Assembly (NCBI GenBank): GCA_029932915.1
Contig: JAOZPE010000026.1
Span: forward strand, 1 to 38,320
Direction: 5' to 3'
Source: Candidatus Krumholzibacteriia bacterium
Lineage (GTDB): Bacteria; Krumholzibacteriota; Krumholzibacteriia; JAJRXK01
DNA: 38,320 nt
This document shows positions 23,807 through 31,670 of the stretch, piece after piece. Each line of letters starts with the position of its first letter. The stretch's first letter is position 1. Made by a program: the position numbers and the translations under genes. The notes beneath the pieces were generated by a model. The model worked only from the letters and a program-made list of their open reading frames with translations, was not told where the DNA came from and searched no databases.

Positions 23807-24781
23807 GTGCTGGCCCTGGTCACCGGAGCCAACGGTTTCGTCGGAAGCCATCTGGTCGATCGTCTTCTCGAGGAAGGCCATCGCGTCCGCGTCCTGGTCC
23901 GCCGCACTTCCGATCTGCGCTTCCTCCCCCTCGAGCGCATCGAGGTCCACCGGGGGGAGCTCGCCCGGGGAGAGATCCCGCCCGAGGCCCTGCGCGACGT
24001 GGAGCTGCTCTTCCATACCGCAGCCCTGTTGAAGGCACCGGACTGGGCCACCTTCGTCCGGGTCAACGTCGACGCGACGGTGGAACTCCATCGCCTCTTC
24101 CTCCGCTCGGCCCCCTGGCACGCCCGCTTCATCTTCGTCTCCAGCCAGGCCGCGGCCGGGCCGAGCGACGCCGACGGGATCGTGGACGAGAAGAGCCCGG
24201 CCCATCCCCAGACGCTCTACGGCCGATCGAAGCTGGAGGCCGAACGGCGCCTGGCCGAGGAGGACGGACCGGCGTTGACCGTCATCCGTCCCCCGGCGGT
24301 CTACGGACCCCGTGACCGCGCCAGCCTGCCCCTCTTCCGCCTCGCCCGCTGGGGCTGGGCCTTCTGCATGGGTTCCCCGGACAGAAGGGTCTCCATGGTC
24401 CACGTGGACGATCTCAGCCGGGGAATGCTCGCCGCCGCGACCCATCCGGACGGCGTCGGCACCTTCTTCCTCACCGACGGTCCGCCGCACCGCTGGCGGG
24501 ACATCGCGGCGGCGCTGGCCGTGGCGGCCGATCGAAGGGTGCGCATCGTCACCCTGCCCGATGCGGCCGTCCATCTGGCGGGCGCGGCGAACGAATGGGC
24601 CCATCGCGTGGTGGGCCGGACTCCCCTCTTCAACCGTGAGAAGGCCCGCGATTTCACCGCGTCGGGGTGGGCCTGCAGCAGTGCGGCCGCGACGGCGGCG
24701 TTCCACTACCAGCCACGGATTCCCCTGGACGAGGGAATGAAGAGGACGATGGACTGGTACCGTTCCACGGGGTGGTTGTGA
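23807..24781 (+). CDS. cerR: NAD(P)-dependent epimerase/dehydratase, CerR-like ceramide reductase
   Basis: Extended short-chain dehydrogenase of 324 residues. The NAD(P) loop is TGANGFVGSHL (6-16), followed by the FHTAALLKAPDW region, VSSQAAAG (Ser112-113) and the catalytic YGRSK (Tyr138, Lys142), then VIRPPAVYGPRD. In Caulobacter an enzyme of this family, CerR, reduces the keto group of oxidised ceramide; the operon order here (spt, acyltransferase, reductase) supports the same step. The start is a GTG at 23807 with gaggga upstream. Its TGA stop shares one base with the ATG of the PAP2 gene. Hopanoid- or sterol-type dehydrogenases are the main alternatives. Confidence 0.82.
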   Translation: MLALVTGANGFVGSHLVDRLLEEGHRVRVLVRRTSDLRFLPLERIEVHRGELARGEIPPEALRDVELLFHTAALLKAPDWATFVRVNVDATVELHRLFLRSAPWHARFIFVSSQAAAGPSDADGIVDEKSPAHPQTLYGRSKLEAERRLAEEDGPALTVIRPPAVYGPRDRASLPLFRLARWGWAFCMGSPDRRVSMVHVDDLSRGMLAAATHPDGVGTFFLTDGPPHRWRDIAAALAVAADRRVRIVTLPDAAVHLAGAANEWAHRVVGRTPLFNREKARDFTASGWACSSAAATAAFHYQPRIPLDEGMKRTMDWYRSTGWL

Positions 24782-25734
24782 TGAACGAATCGACGAGGCA
24801 GGAGACACTCGGCACCTTCGGCCGGGGCATGCGACCGGCGGAGGGCGTGATCGCGATCTATCTGCTGTGGACGGTCCTCTTCCTTCCCTTCTTCCATCGG
24901 GGTGTGGAGAACTGGGATCGACTGGTTCTGATCAACCTGCTGCTGATGGCAGCGCTGGTGGCGGTGGGGCGTTTCCCGAGGATCGACAATCGCCTGCTGG
25001 CCGTGGGGCGGCGGCTGCTTCCCCTGGTCTTCATCCCCATCCTCTATTCGGAGGTGAAGGACCTCAACGACATGTTCTTCCCCCAGACCTACTTCGATTC
25101 GGTGGTCATCGTCTGGGAGAAGGCCCTCTTCGGAGGAAATGTCCTTCCCCTGGTCCTCCACCAGTGGCTGCCCTGGCGGCCGCTGTCCGAGTACCTGCAC
25201 TTCGCGTACCTGGCCTACTACGTGGTCATCCCCACGCCCTTCGTGGCCCTGGCGCTGACGCGGCAGTGGAAGCACCTGGAGCGCTACCTCACCGCGCTGA
25301 TGCTGGTCTTCGTGGTCTGTCAGTTGTGGTTCATCGCCTTCCCGGTGGCCGGGCCCTTCCACTACTACCCCGAACCCGATCCCTACTCGATGGGCCGGAT
25401 CTTCCCCCCGCTGGTCCATTCCATCCTGCACGGCGGCTCATCGGTGGGAACGGCCTTCCCCAGTTCACACTGTGCGGTGGCCGCCACCTGCTGGATCGTC
25501 GTGCTGCTGTGGGAGAAACGCGCGGCCTGGTTCCTGGCCTTCATCGTCCCCGCCCTGACGGTGGGTACGGTCTACGGCGGCTTCCACTACGGGGTCGACG
25601 CGCTGGCCGGCTGGCTGCTCGCCCTCATCCTCCTCCCGGTGTCCTTCTCCCTTCACCGGCGATGGGAGGAACGGAGGTGGGCCGGCGGCAGCGGCTTCAG
25701 TCCGTCGGTCTCAAGCGCGGCAGACCGAAACTGA
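24781..25734 (+). CDS. PAP2-superfamily AUR1-like phosphotransferase, putative phosphoceramide head-group synthase
   Basis: Polytopic membrane protein of 317 residues. It has the PAP2 C2 motif AFPSSHCAVA (His230) and C3 motif GGFHYGVDALAG (His269, Asp273), but I cannot find the first canonical phosphatase motif K-x6-RP. Instead VVIVWEKALFGG (108-119) and HFAYLAYYVVIP (140-151) recall AUR1-type inositol phosphorylceramide synthases. Last in an spt-bcerS-cerR operon and sharing one base with cerR, it is the natural candidate to transfer a phospho-head-group from a phospholipid to ceramide. Which head-group (inositol, ethanolamine or other) is unknown. A simple lipid phosphatase remains possible. 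Its 3' end overlaps the convergent MFS gene by 38 bases. Confidence 0.85.
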   Translation: MNESTRQETLGTFGRGMRPAEGVIAIYLLWTVLFLPFFHRGVENWDRLVLINLLLMAALVAVGRFPRIDNRLLAVGRRLLPLVFIPILYSEVKDLNDMFFPQTYFDSVVIVWEKALFGGNVLPLVLHQWLPWRPLSEYLHFAYLAYYVVIPTPFVALALTRQWKHLERYLTALMLVFVVCQLWFIAFPVAGPFHYYPEPDPYSMGRIFPPLVHSILHGGSSVGTAFPSSHCAVAATCWIVVLLWEKRAAWFLAFIVPALTVGTVYGGFHYGVDALAGWLLALILLPVSFSLHRRWEERRWAGGSGFSPSVSSAADRN

Positions 25735-26908
25735 ACAGCAACCAGGCGAAGCTGAGCGCCACCAGAACGGTTCCGATGAGCCGCGCTTCATCGAGCATCG
25801 CCCCTCCGAGCATGCCCCCGATGAACGAACCCAGGAATTGGGAGGTATGGAAGATCCCCGCCGCGGTGCCGCGCTGTTGTCTCTTCACCAGATGGGTCAG
25901 CAGAGCCGCCATCGCCGGTTCGGCCAGGGCGATCCCGGCCACCATGCAGATGATCACCGCCACACACCAACCGAGGCCCTGGGGCGCCATCGTCAGGAAC
26001 ACGGCCGCTCCCACCAGGAAGACGCTGCCGGCGATGATCGTCTCCTTCAGACGGGCCCAGCGGTCGGCAAGGATGACCGAGACCGCCATCAGGGCCACTC
26101 CACCCAGGACGATCGGTGCATAGATGCGGCCGTGCTCGGCCACCGGCCGGAAACGGGCGAGATAGGTCGGACCCACCACGAAGGCCGCGGTCACCATCAA
26201 GTGCAGCACGAAGATCCCGGTGTCCAGGCGCAGCAAGGAAACGTGATGGAGCAGGGCGTGACTCTGGCCACGCGTCCACTCCGTCTCCTCGTCGTGATGG
26301 TGGACCTCGACGCGGGGGATCAGCAGCATCACGTACAGCGCGCCCACCAGCGAGAGCACGGCCATGAGCCAGAACAGCGCCGGCGCTCCCATGCGATGGT
26401 AGATGGCCGGTCCGAACACCATGCCCACCGAGAACGACAGCCCCACCGCGACGCCGATCGTCCCCATCGCACGCGCCCGGTAGCGCGGACCACTCAGGTC
26501 GGCCATCAAGGCGACCAGCGCCGAGGCCACCGCTCCCGAACCCTGCAGGAAACGACCGATGATGAGCCACAACATGGAGTGCGCCTGGGCCGCGATGACG
26601 CTGCCCAGGGCGAAGAGCAGAAGACCGGCGACGATCGCACGGCGGCGGCCGTAACGGTCGCTCCAGATGCCGAAGGGGATCTGGAAGAGAGCCTGGGAGA
26701 ATCCGTAGATCCCCAGGCTCATTCCCACGAGGAGGGCGGTGCTTCCCCTCAGGGTCCCAGCGTAGAGACTGAGGACGGGAAGCACCAGGTACATGCCCAG
26801 GAGCCGCAGCCCGTACAGCGAAGCCAGGCCCAACACCACACGGGTGATCCGTCCGCGCTGAAGACCCTCTCCCGGCGAGGGCGAAGGCTGGGGAATGGAA
26901 GCACCCAA
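25697..26908 (-). CDS. YajR-like major facilitator transporter
   Basis: A 403-residue MFS protein with about 12 transmembrane helices. The region GLRLLGMYLVLPVLSLYAGTL, then GIYGFSQALFQIPFGIWSDRYGRR and GRFLQGSGAVASALVALMADL is very close to E. coli YajR; the HTSQFLGSFIGGMLGG segment near the end agrees. YajR's C-terminal ferredoxin-like domain is missing. No ATG precedes the first helix; I chose the TTG at 26908, which has aggaag about eight bases upstream and follows the etfA stop by two bases. The frame runs open to 27157 inside etfA, which I reject. The substrate is unknown. Confidence 0.87.
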   Translation of the reverse strand: MGASIPQPSPSPGEGLQRGRITRVVLGLASLYGLRLLGMYLVLPVLSLYAGTLRGSTALLVGMSLGIYGFSQALFQIPFGIWSDRYGRRRAIVAGLLLFALGSVIAAQAHSMLWLIIGRFLQGSGAVASALVALMADLSGPRYRARAMGTIGVAVGLSFSVGMVFGPAIYHRMGAPALFWLMAVLSLVGALYVMLLIPRVEVHHHDEETEWTRGQSHALLHHVSLLRLDTGIFVLHLMVTAAFVVGPTYLARFRPVAEHGRIYAPIVLGGVALMAVSVILADRWARLKETIIAGSVFLVGAAVFLTMAPQGLGWCVAVIICMVAGIALAEPAMAALLTHLVKRQQRGTAAGIFHTSQFLGSFIGGMLGGAMLDEARLIGTVLVALSFAWLLFSFGLPRLRPTD

Positions 26909-26910
26909 GG

Positions 26911-27888
26911 TCAGGCTTCCTGCGATTCCTTTACCGCTTCGATCAGGGCGGGCACGATCTCGGCCAGATCGCCCACCAGACCATAGGTGGCTTCCTGGAA
27001 GATGGGTGCGTTCGGATCGCGGTTGACCGCGACGATGCACTGCGATCCTCTCATCCCCACCAGGTGCTGGATGGCTCCGGAGATGCCCAGCGCGATGTAC
27101 AGCTTGGGCGCCACCACCTGACCGGACGAACCGATCTGGCGGAAGGACTCCACCCAACCGCTGTCACAGGGAGGTCGGGACGCGCCGACCGCGCCGCCGA
27201 GAGCCTCGGCCAGATCGAAGACGAGCTTGAACTTCTCCTCGTCTCCGACTCCACGGCCGCCGGCCACGATGATCTCCGCCTCGCTGAGGTCGACCTCGCC
27301 GGTCTCGCCCGGCTCGATGGAGAGGATCTTGCGGGGCTCGATCCCCCCCGCATCCACCGCCTTCTTCTCGACCGCGCCACCGCCCGGTGCTCCGCTCGGC
27401 GGGAAGGCCCCCTGCTGCAGACTCACCAGCGTCGGCCCTTCGCCGTTGACGGTGCAACGCGCATCGAGCTTGCCGTTCATCACCTTCCGGACGAAGACGA
27501 GTTTGTCCCCGTCACTCTCGATCGCGGTGCAGTCGGGCACCAGCGGCGCGTCCAGGACGGCGGCCAGGCGCGGGAAGTAGTCGATGGCCTGGTAGGAGTT
27601 GCCGGTGAGCACCAGCTCGGCGCCGCTCTCCTTGATGAAGTCGCCGAGGACCTTCACGTAGACCTCCGGCGTGTACTGCTCCACCTCGGAGCCCTCGAAG
27701 AGAACGACACCGCCGGGAGCCCACGATGCCAGCTCGTCGGCGAGGGCGTCGACCCCCTGACCCAGGATCACCGCGGAGACCTCGGCCGCGTCGTCGGCGA
27801 CCTGCAGCGCCGCCGTCAGGGCTTCCTTCGTGATTCCCTTGAGTGCGCCGTCGCGATGTTCGGCAACGACCAGAATCTTCTTCGCCAT
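26911..27888 (-). CDS. etfA: Electron transfer flavoprotein subunit alpha
   Basis: FAD-binding subunit of Etf, 325 residues, carrying electrons from acyl-CoA or other dehydrogenases to the quinone pool or to a bifurcating partner. The C-terminal FAD domain shows [32 protein letters not shown] and [23 protein letters not shown], the standard signature. The ATG has ggaggg upstream and lies 12 bases after the etfB stop. Neither an Etf:quinone oxidoreductase nor an acyl-CoA dehydrogenase lies in the window. Confidence 0.96.
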   Translation of the reverse strand: MAKKILVVAEHRDGALKGITKEALTAALQVADDAAEVSAVILGQGVDALADELASWAPGGVVLFEGSEVEQYTPEVYVKVLGDFIKESGAELVLTGNSYQAIDYFPRLAAVLDAPLVPDCTAIESDGDKLVFVRKVMNGKLDARCTVNGEGPTLVSLQQGAFPPSGAPGGGAVEKKAVDAGGIEPRKILSIEPGETGEVDLSEAEIIVAGGRGVGDEEKFKLVFDLAEALGGAVGASRPPCDSGWVESFRQIGSSGQVVAPKLYIALGISGAIQHLVGMRGSQCIVAVNRDPNAPIFQEATYGLVGDLAEIVPALIEAVKESQEA

Positions 27889-27900
27889 GTCATGCCCTCC

Positions 27901-28683
27901 CTACAGCACCTTGGCCTGGGTCTTCAGTTTCTCCACCAGGGTATGGGCCATGGTGGCCGGATCGCCTTCGATCATCTCGGCCTGGTGGGTGCGCTCGGGC
28001 ACGGCCAGGCTCTCGATCGTCACCTTCGGTGCGAGTTCGGCCTCGCTCAGGCCGAGATCCTCCAGCGAATACCGGGTCTGTGGTTTGGAACCGGCGCTCA
28101 TGATGCCCTTGAGCGAGGCATAGCGGACATCGTAGATCCCCGTCTGGACGCCCAGGACGGCGGGCAGGGAGATTTCAGCGGTCTCGATGAGGTTGTTGTC
28201 GAGCTCGTGCGAAACCTTCAGTGCGCTCTCGCCCACCGGTTCCACACTGAGGACGATCTGCATGTGCCGGGCGCCCAGGAGTTCGGCCACCGCCGGAGCC
28301 ACCGCGTTGTAGCCCAGATCGTCGGACTGCACGCCGCAGAACACCGCCTCGAATTGCTCGTCCTTGGCCGCGCGGGCGATGACCTTGGCGATGGTCACCG
28401 CGTCGGCCCGGGCCACCGCATCGGTCTGCACGTGGATGGCGCGGTCGCAACCCATGGCCAGGGCTTCCTTGATGCCCTTGGACGCCTTGTCGTCGCCGAC
28501 GGACAACACGCACACCTCACCGCCGATGCTCTCCTTGAGCCGCAGCGCCGCCTCGACGGCGTAGCGGTCGCATTCGCTGATCGCCCAGGAAATCCCCTCC
28601 TCGACGATCCACGCGCCGTCGGATGCGACCCGGATACGGGCGTCCTTTTCCGGCACCTGTTTGATACAACACAGGATCTTCAT
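27901..28683 (-). CDS. etfB: Electron transfer flavoprotein subunit beta
   Basis: AMP- (or FAD-) binding subunit of Etf, 260 residues. It begins MKILCCIKQVPEKDARIRV and shows ISECDRYAVEAALRLKE, VLSVGDDKASKGIKEALAMGCDRAIHV, FCGVQSDDLGYNAVAPAVAELLG and TAEISLPAVLGVQTG. The start is the ATG at 28683 with aaggag seven bases upstream; the frame is open 14 codons further but without a ribosome site. It is divergent from aceE across 259 bases that hold several hairpins. Confidence 0.96.
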   Translation of the reverse strand: MKILCCIKQVPEKDARIRVASDGAWIVEEGISWAISECDRYAVEAALRLKESIGGEVCVLSVGDDKASKGIKEALAMGCDRAIHVQTDAVARADAVTIAKVIARAAKDEQFEAVFCGVQSDDLGYNAVAPAVAELLGARHMQIVLSVEPVGESALKVSHELDNNLIETAEISLPAVLGVQTGIYDVRYASLKGIMSAGSKPQTRYSLEDLGLSEAELAPKVTIESLAVPERTHQAEMIEGDPATMAHTLVEKLKTQAKVL

Positions 28684-28705
28684 CCCACAACTCCTTGCAA
28701 TCATT

Positions 28706-28720
28706 CGAACTACAAGTTCG
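28706..28720. promoter_or_regulatory. Short palindrome in the etfB leader
   Basis: cgaact (28706-28711), a 3-base loop and agttcg (28715-28720) form a perfect hairpin just upstream of the etfB ribosome site (about 28690-28695). It could be a repressor site or an RNA hairpin that controls translation. No regulator gene is adjacent. Confidence 0.3.
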
Positions 28721-28803
28721 CTCATCCGCAGGGGTGCAGCCGATGGACCGAACTGCCACCTCGCCTTCTCCCTGTCGGCTCCCGGCTCGAGGGAAAGAGG
28801 CTA

Positions 28804-28830
28804 CCACCTTCGGTGGCTGCTTTCAGCAGC
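28804..28830. other. Two back-to-back hairpins between etfB and aceE
   Basis: ccacc/ggtgg (28804-28808 and 28812-28816) and gctgc/gcagc (28816-28820 and 28826-28830) follow one another, the second followed on the plus strand by tttt. They lie in the 259-base divergent gap, which otherwise shows no gene, no clear promoter hexamer pair and a pyrimidine-rich stretch (28861-28930). They may be part of a structured etfB leader or a weak terminator pointing toward aceE. I cannot match them to a known riboswitch. Confidence 0.35.
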
Positions 28831-28942
28831 TTTTGCTAGAAGTAGACCCTGTGGACGTCGATTCCAAGGATCTTCTCTTCCCCACGTCTTCCCCACGCGC
28901 CCCTCCCCCTCTCGGACGATTCCCCCTCTTCGGTGATGAGGC

Positions 28943-31594
28943 ATGATGGCCGACGAGACATTCAAAGAACATCTTCCCGATCCCGACCCCCAGGAAACCT
29001 CCGAGTGGATCGAGGCCCTCGATTCGGTGGTCGAGGTCTCCGGTCCTCAGCGCGCCCGCTTCCTCCTTTACAAGCTCTTGAAACGGGCCCGCATGCTCGA
29101 CCTCGGGGTTCCTCCGATGGTGACCACGCGCTACATCAACACCATCAGCCCCGAACAGGAGGCTCCCTTCCCCGGCGACGAGGAGATGGAGCGCCGCATC
29201 CGCCGCCTGATCCGCTGGAACGCGGCTGCGATGGTGACCCGGGCCAACGAACTCCATCCGGGACTGGGCGGCCATCTGTCGAGCTACGCCTCGGCGGCCA
29301 GCCTCTATGAGGTGGGCTTCAACCACTTCTTTCGTGGCAAGGACACAGACGAACTCGGCGATTTCATCTTCTATCAGGGCCACGCCGCACCGGGCCTCTA
29401 CGCCCGGGCCTTCCTCGAAGGACGTCTCAGCGAGGACCAGCTCCACCACTTCCGGCAGGAATCCGGGGGAAAGGGCCTGCCTTCGTATCCGCATCCGCGT
29501 TCGATGCCCGACTTCTGGGAGTTCCCGACCGTCTCGATGGGACTGGGCCCCTTGAACGCGATCTACCAGGCCCGCTTCCTCCGCTACGCGCAGGACCGGG
29601 GTCTCGTGGATGGCTCGCGGAGTCGGGTATGGGCCTTCCTCGGCGACGGGGAGACCGACGAACCGGAGGCCCTGGGCGCGCTCACCCTCGCCGCCCGCGA
29701 GGGGCTCGACAACCTCGTCTTCGTGGTGAACTGCAACCTGCAGCGCCTGGACGGTCCGGTGCGCGGCAACGGCAAGATCATCCAGGAACTGGAGGCCCGT
29801 TTCCGCGGCGCCGGCTGGAGGGTCATCAAGGTGATCTGGGGCCGCGAGTGGGACGAGCTGTTGCGCAACGACGTCGATGGCGTGCTCGTGCAGAAGATGA
29901 TGGACACTCCGGACGGCGAATGGCAGCGCTATCCAACCATGAGCGGCGGACAGATCCGCCAGGAGTTCTTCGGCAGTGATCCCCGCCTGCTGCGGCTCGT
30001 CGAGCATCTCAGCGATGAGGAGATCCAACACCTCCGCCGGGGCGGCCACGACTACCGCAAACTCTACGCGGCCTACCACAGCGCCACCGAGACCCAGGGT
30101 GTTCCCACCTGCATCCTCGCCCACACGGTGAAGGGCTGGACCCTCGGGGAGGGCATCGAGTCGCGCAACATGACCCATCAGATGAAGAAGCTCAGTGCGG
30201 CCGAGCTGAAGGTCTTCCGCGACCGCCTCGAGCTGCCCATCCCCGACGCCCGGCTGGAGGAGGCTCCCCTCTACCATCCCGGTCCGAACAGTCCGGAGAT
30301 CGAGTACATGCTCGAACGGCGCCGCGCGCTGGGTGGATGCCTCCCCCGCCGCCGCGTCGTCCCGGTGGAACTCGAGCTGCCCGGCGACGAGCTGTACGAC
30401 GCGTTCACCCAGGCGACGCCCGATGGAATGGAGATCTCCTCCACCATGGCCTTCGTCCGTCTGCTCCGGGCGCTCATGAAGGACGAGAAGATGGGACGCT
30501 ACGTGGTGCCCATCATTCCCGATGAGGCCCGGACCTTCGGCATGGAGAGTCTCTTCCGCGAGTTCAAGATCTACTCGGCGACGGGGCAGAACTACACGCC
30601 GGTCGACGCCGAGGTCCTGTTGCGCTACGTGGAGGCACAGGACGGACAGCTGCTGGAGGAGGGCATCAACGAGGCAGGCAGCATGGCCTCCTTCACCGCG
30701 GCCGCGACCGCCTACGCCAGCCTGCGCCGGCCCCTGATCCCCTTCTACATCTTCTACAGCATGTTCGGCTTCCAGAGGGTCGCCGATTCCATCTGGGCCA
30801 TGGCCGACGCGCGGGGACGCGGCTTCCTGCTGGGCGCCACCGCCGGTCGCACCACCCTGCAGGGCGAGGGACTCCAGCACCAGGACGGCCACAGCCACCT
30901 GACGGCCTCGGCGGTTCCCTCCTGCCGGGCCTACGACCCCTGCTGGCACTACGAGATCGCGATCATCGTCCGCGAGGGACTGCGCCGCATGATCGACGAG
31001 GGCGAGGACATCTTCTACTACCTCACCCTGTACAACGAGAACCACCCCATGCGGTCGATGCCGCCGGGCAGCCGCGAGGGCATCCTGCGCGGCGCCTACC
31101 GCGTCGAACGGCTCGGAGAGGACAAGGGAAGGAAGGTGCGGCTGGCCGGCAGCGGCCCCCTGCTGCGCGAGGCCCTCGCTGCGGCCGCGGTCCTCCACGA
31201 GCGGCACGATCTCACCGTCGAGGTGTTCAGCGTCACCTCGTGGACCGAGCTGCGCCGGGAGGCCCTGGCAAGCGAGGAGCGGGCGGACGGGGGGACGGGG
31301 GACGAGGCGAAGCCGGGTGAAGGGAAGCGGCGCCCGCGGACGCGGGGCGAAGGGAAGAGCCACCCGCGGACACCCTGGGTGCGTCAGGTCTTCGGCGGCG
31401 ACCCCTCTCCCATCGTGGCCGTCAGCGACTTCGTGCGCAGCGTACCCGAACTCATCCGCCCCTGGATCGACGCCCCCATGGTCGTCCTGGGAACCGATGG
31501 CTTCGGTCTGAGCGACACCCGTTCGGCCCTGCGACGGCACTTCGCCATCGACCGCGACGCCATCGTCCAGGCCGCCCTGGAGATATCGGAGTGA
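28943..31594 (+). CDS. aceE: Pyruvate dehydrogenase E1 component, homodimeric type
   Basis: Thiamine-diphosphate enzyme of 883 residues that decarboxylates pyruvate and passes the acetyl group to E2. Marks: ANELHPGLGGHLSSYAS (101-117), FYQGHAAPGLYARAFLEG, the ThDP motif GDGETDEPEA (234-243) ending in NLVFVVNCNLQRLDG, and DGHSHLTASAVPSCRAYDP in the C-terminal half. The C-terminal VLGTDGFGLSDTR is typical of AceE. Residues about 775-812 are an unusual Gly/Lys/Arg-rich insert with a ten-residue tandem repeat. Two adjacent ATG codons (28943, 28946) follow a weak gagg. No E2 or E3 gene follows in the window. Confidence 0.96.
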   Translation: MMADETFKEHLPDPDPQETSEWIEALDSVVEVSGPQRARFLLYKLLKRARMLDLGVPPMVTTRYINTISPEQEAPFPGDEEMERRIRRLIRWNAAAMVTRANELHPGLGGHLSSYASAASLYEVGFNHFFRGKDTDELGDFIFYQGHAAPGLYARAFLEGRLSEDQLHHFRQESGGKGLPSYPHPRSMPDFWEFPTVSMGLGPLNAIYQARFLRYAQDRGLVDGSRSRVWAFLGDGETDEPEALGALTLAAREGLDNLVFVVNCNLQRLDGPVRGNGKIIQELEARFRGAGWRVIKVIWGREWDELLRNDVDGVLVQKMMDTPDGEWQRYPTMSGGQIRQEFFGSDPRLLRLVEHLSDEEIQHLRRGGHDYRKLYAAYHSATETQGVPTCILAHTVKGWTLGEGIESRNMTHQMKKLSAAELKVFRDRLELPIPDARLEEAPLYHPGPNSPEIEYMLERRRALGGCLPRRRVVPVELELPGDELYDAFTQATPDGMEISSTMAFVRLLRALMKDEKMGRYVVPIIPDEARTFGMESLFREFKIYSATGQNYTPVDAEVLLRYVEAQDGQLLEEGINEAGSMASFTAAATAYASLRRPLIPFYIFYSMFGFQRVADSIWAMADARGRGFLLGATAGRTTLQGEGLQHQDGHSHLTASAVPSCRAYDPCWHYEIAIIVREGLRRMIDEGEDIFYYLTLYNENHPMRSMPPGSREGILRGAYRVERLGEDKGRKVRLAGSGPLLREALAAAAVLHERHDLTVEVFSVTSWTELRREALASEERADGGTGDEAKPGEGKRRPRTRGEGKSHPRTPWVRQVFGGDPSPIVAVSDFVRSVPELIRPWIDAPMVVLGTDGFGLSDTRSALRRHFAIDRDAIVQAALEISE
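31315..31371 (+). repeat. Two 27-base repeat copies, 30-base period, inside aceE
   Basis: Copies at 31315-31341 and 31345-31371 share 23 of 27 bases (core gaagggaag then cccgcggac). In frame they encode GEGKRRPRTR and GEGKSHPRTP (residues 792-811). A G-rich run with several G tracts (31280-31303) lies just before. The 30-base period keeps the aceE frame open. Confidence 0.8.
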
Positions 31595-31670
31595 TCGCGG
31601 CCCACGAGGAGCGCGCCCGACAAGCTGCTTCCACGCCCGTAGCCGGAGCTGAGCGACCACGAAGAGGCCG

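Noticed and set aside
28684-28860. Known riboswitch (c-di-GMP, cobalamin, glycine or FMN type) in the etfB leader
   Set aside because: The hairpins are real but I could not match the conserved core bases of any of these families.
31261-31380. Frameshift or mobile insertion in aceE
   Set aside because: The frame is intact through the repeat and conserved AceE sequence resumes right after; it is an in-frame expansion.
28823-31660. 945-codon open frame on the minus strand over aceE
   Set aside because: It is the antisense shadow of aceE and has no recognisable domain.
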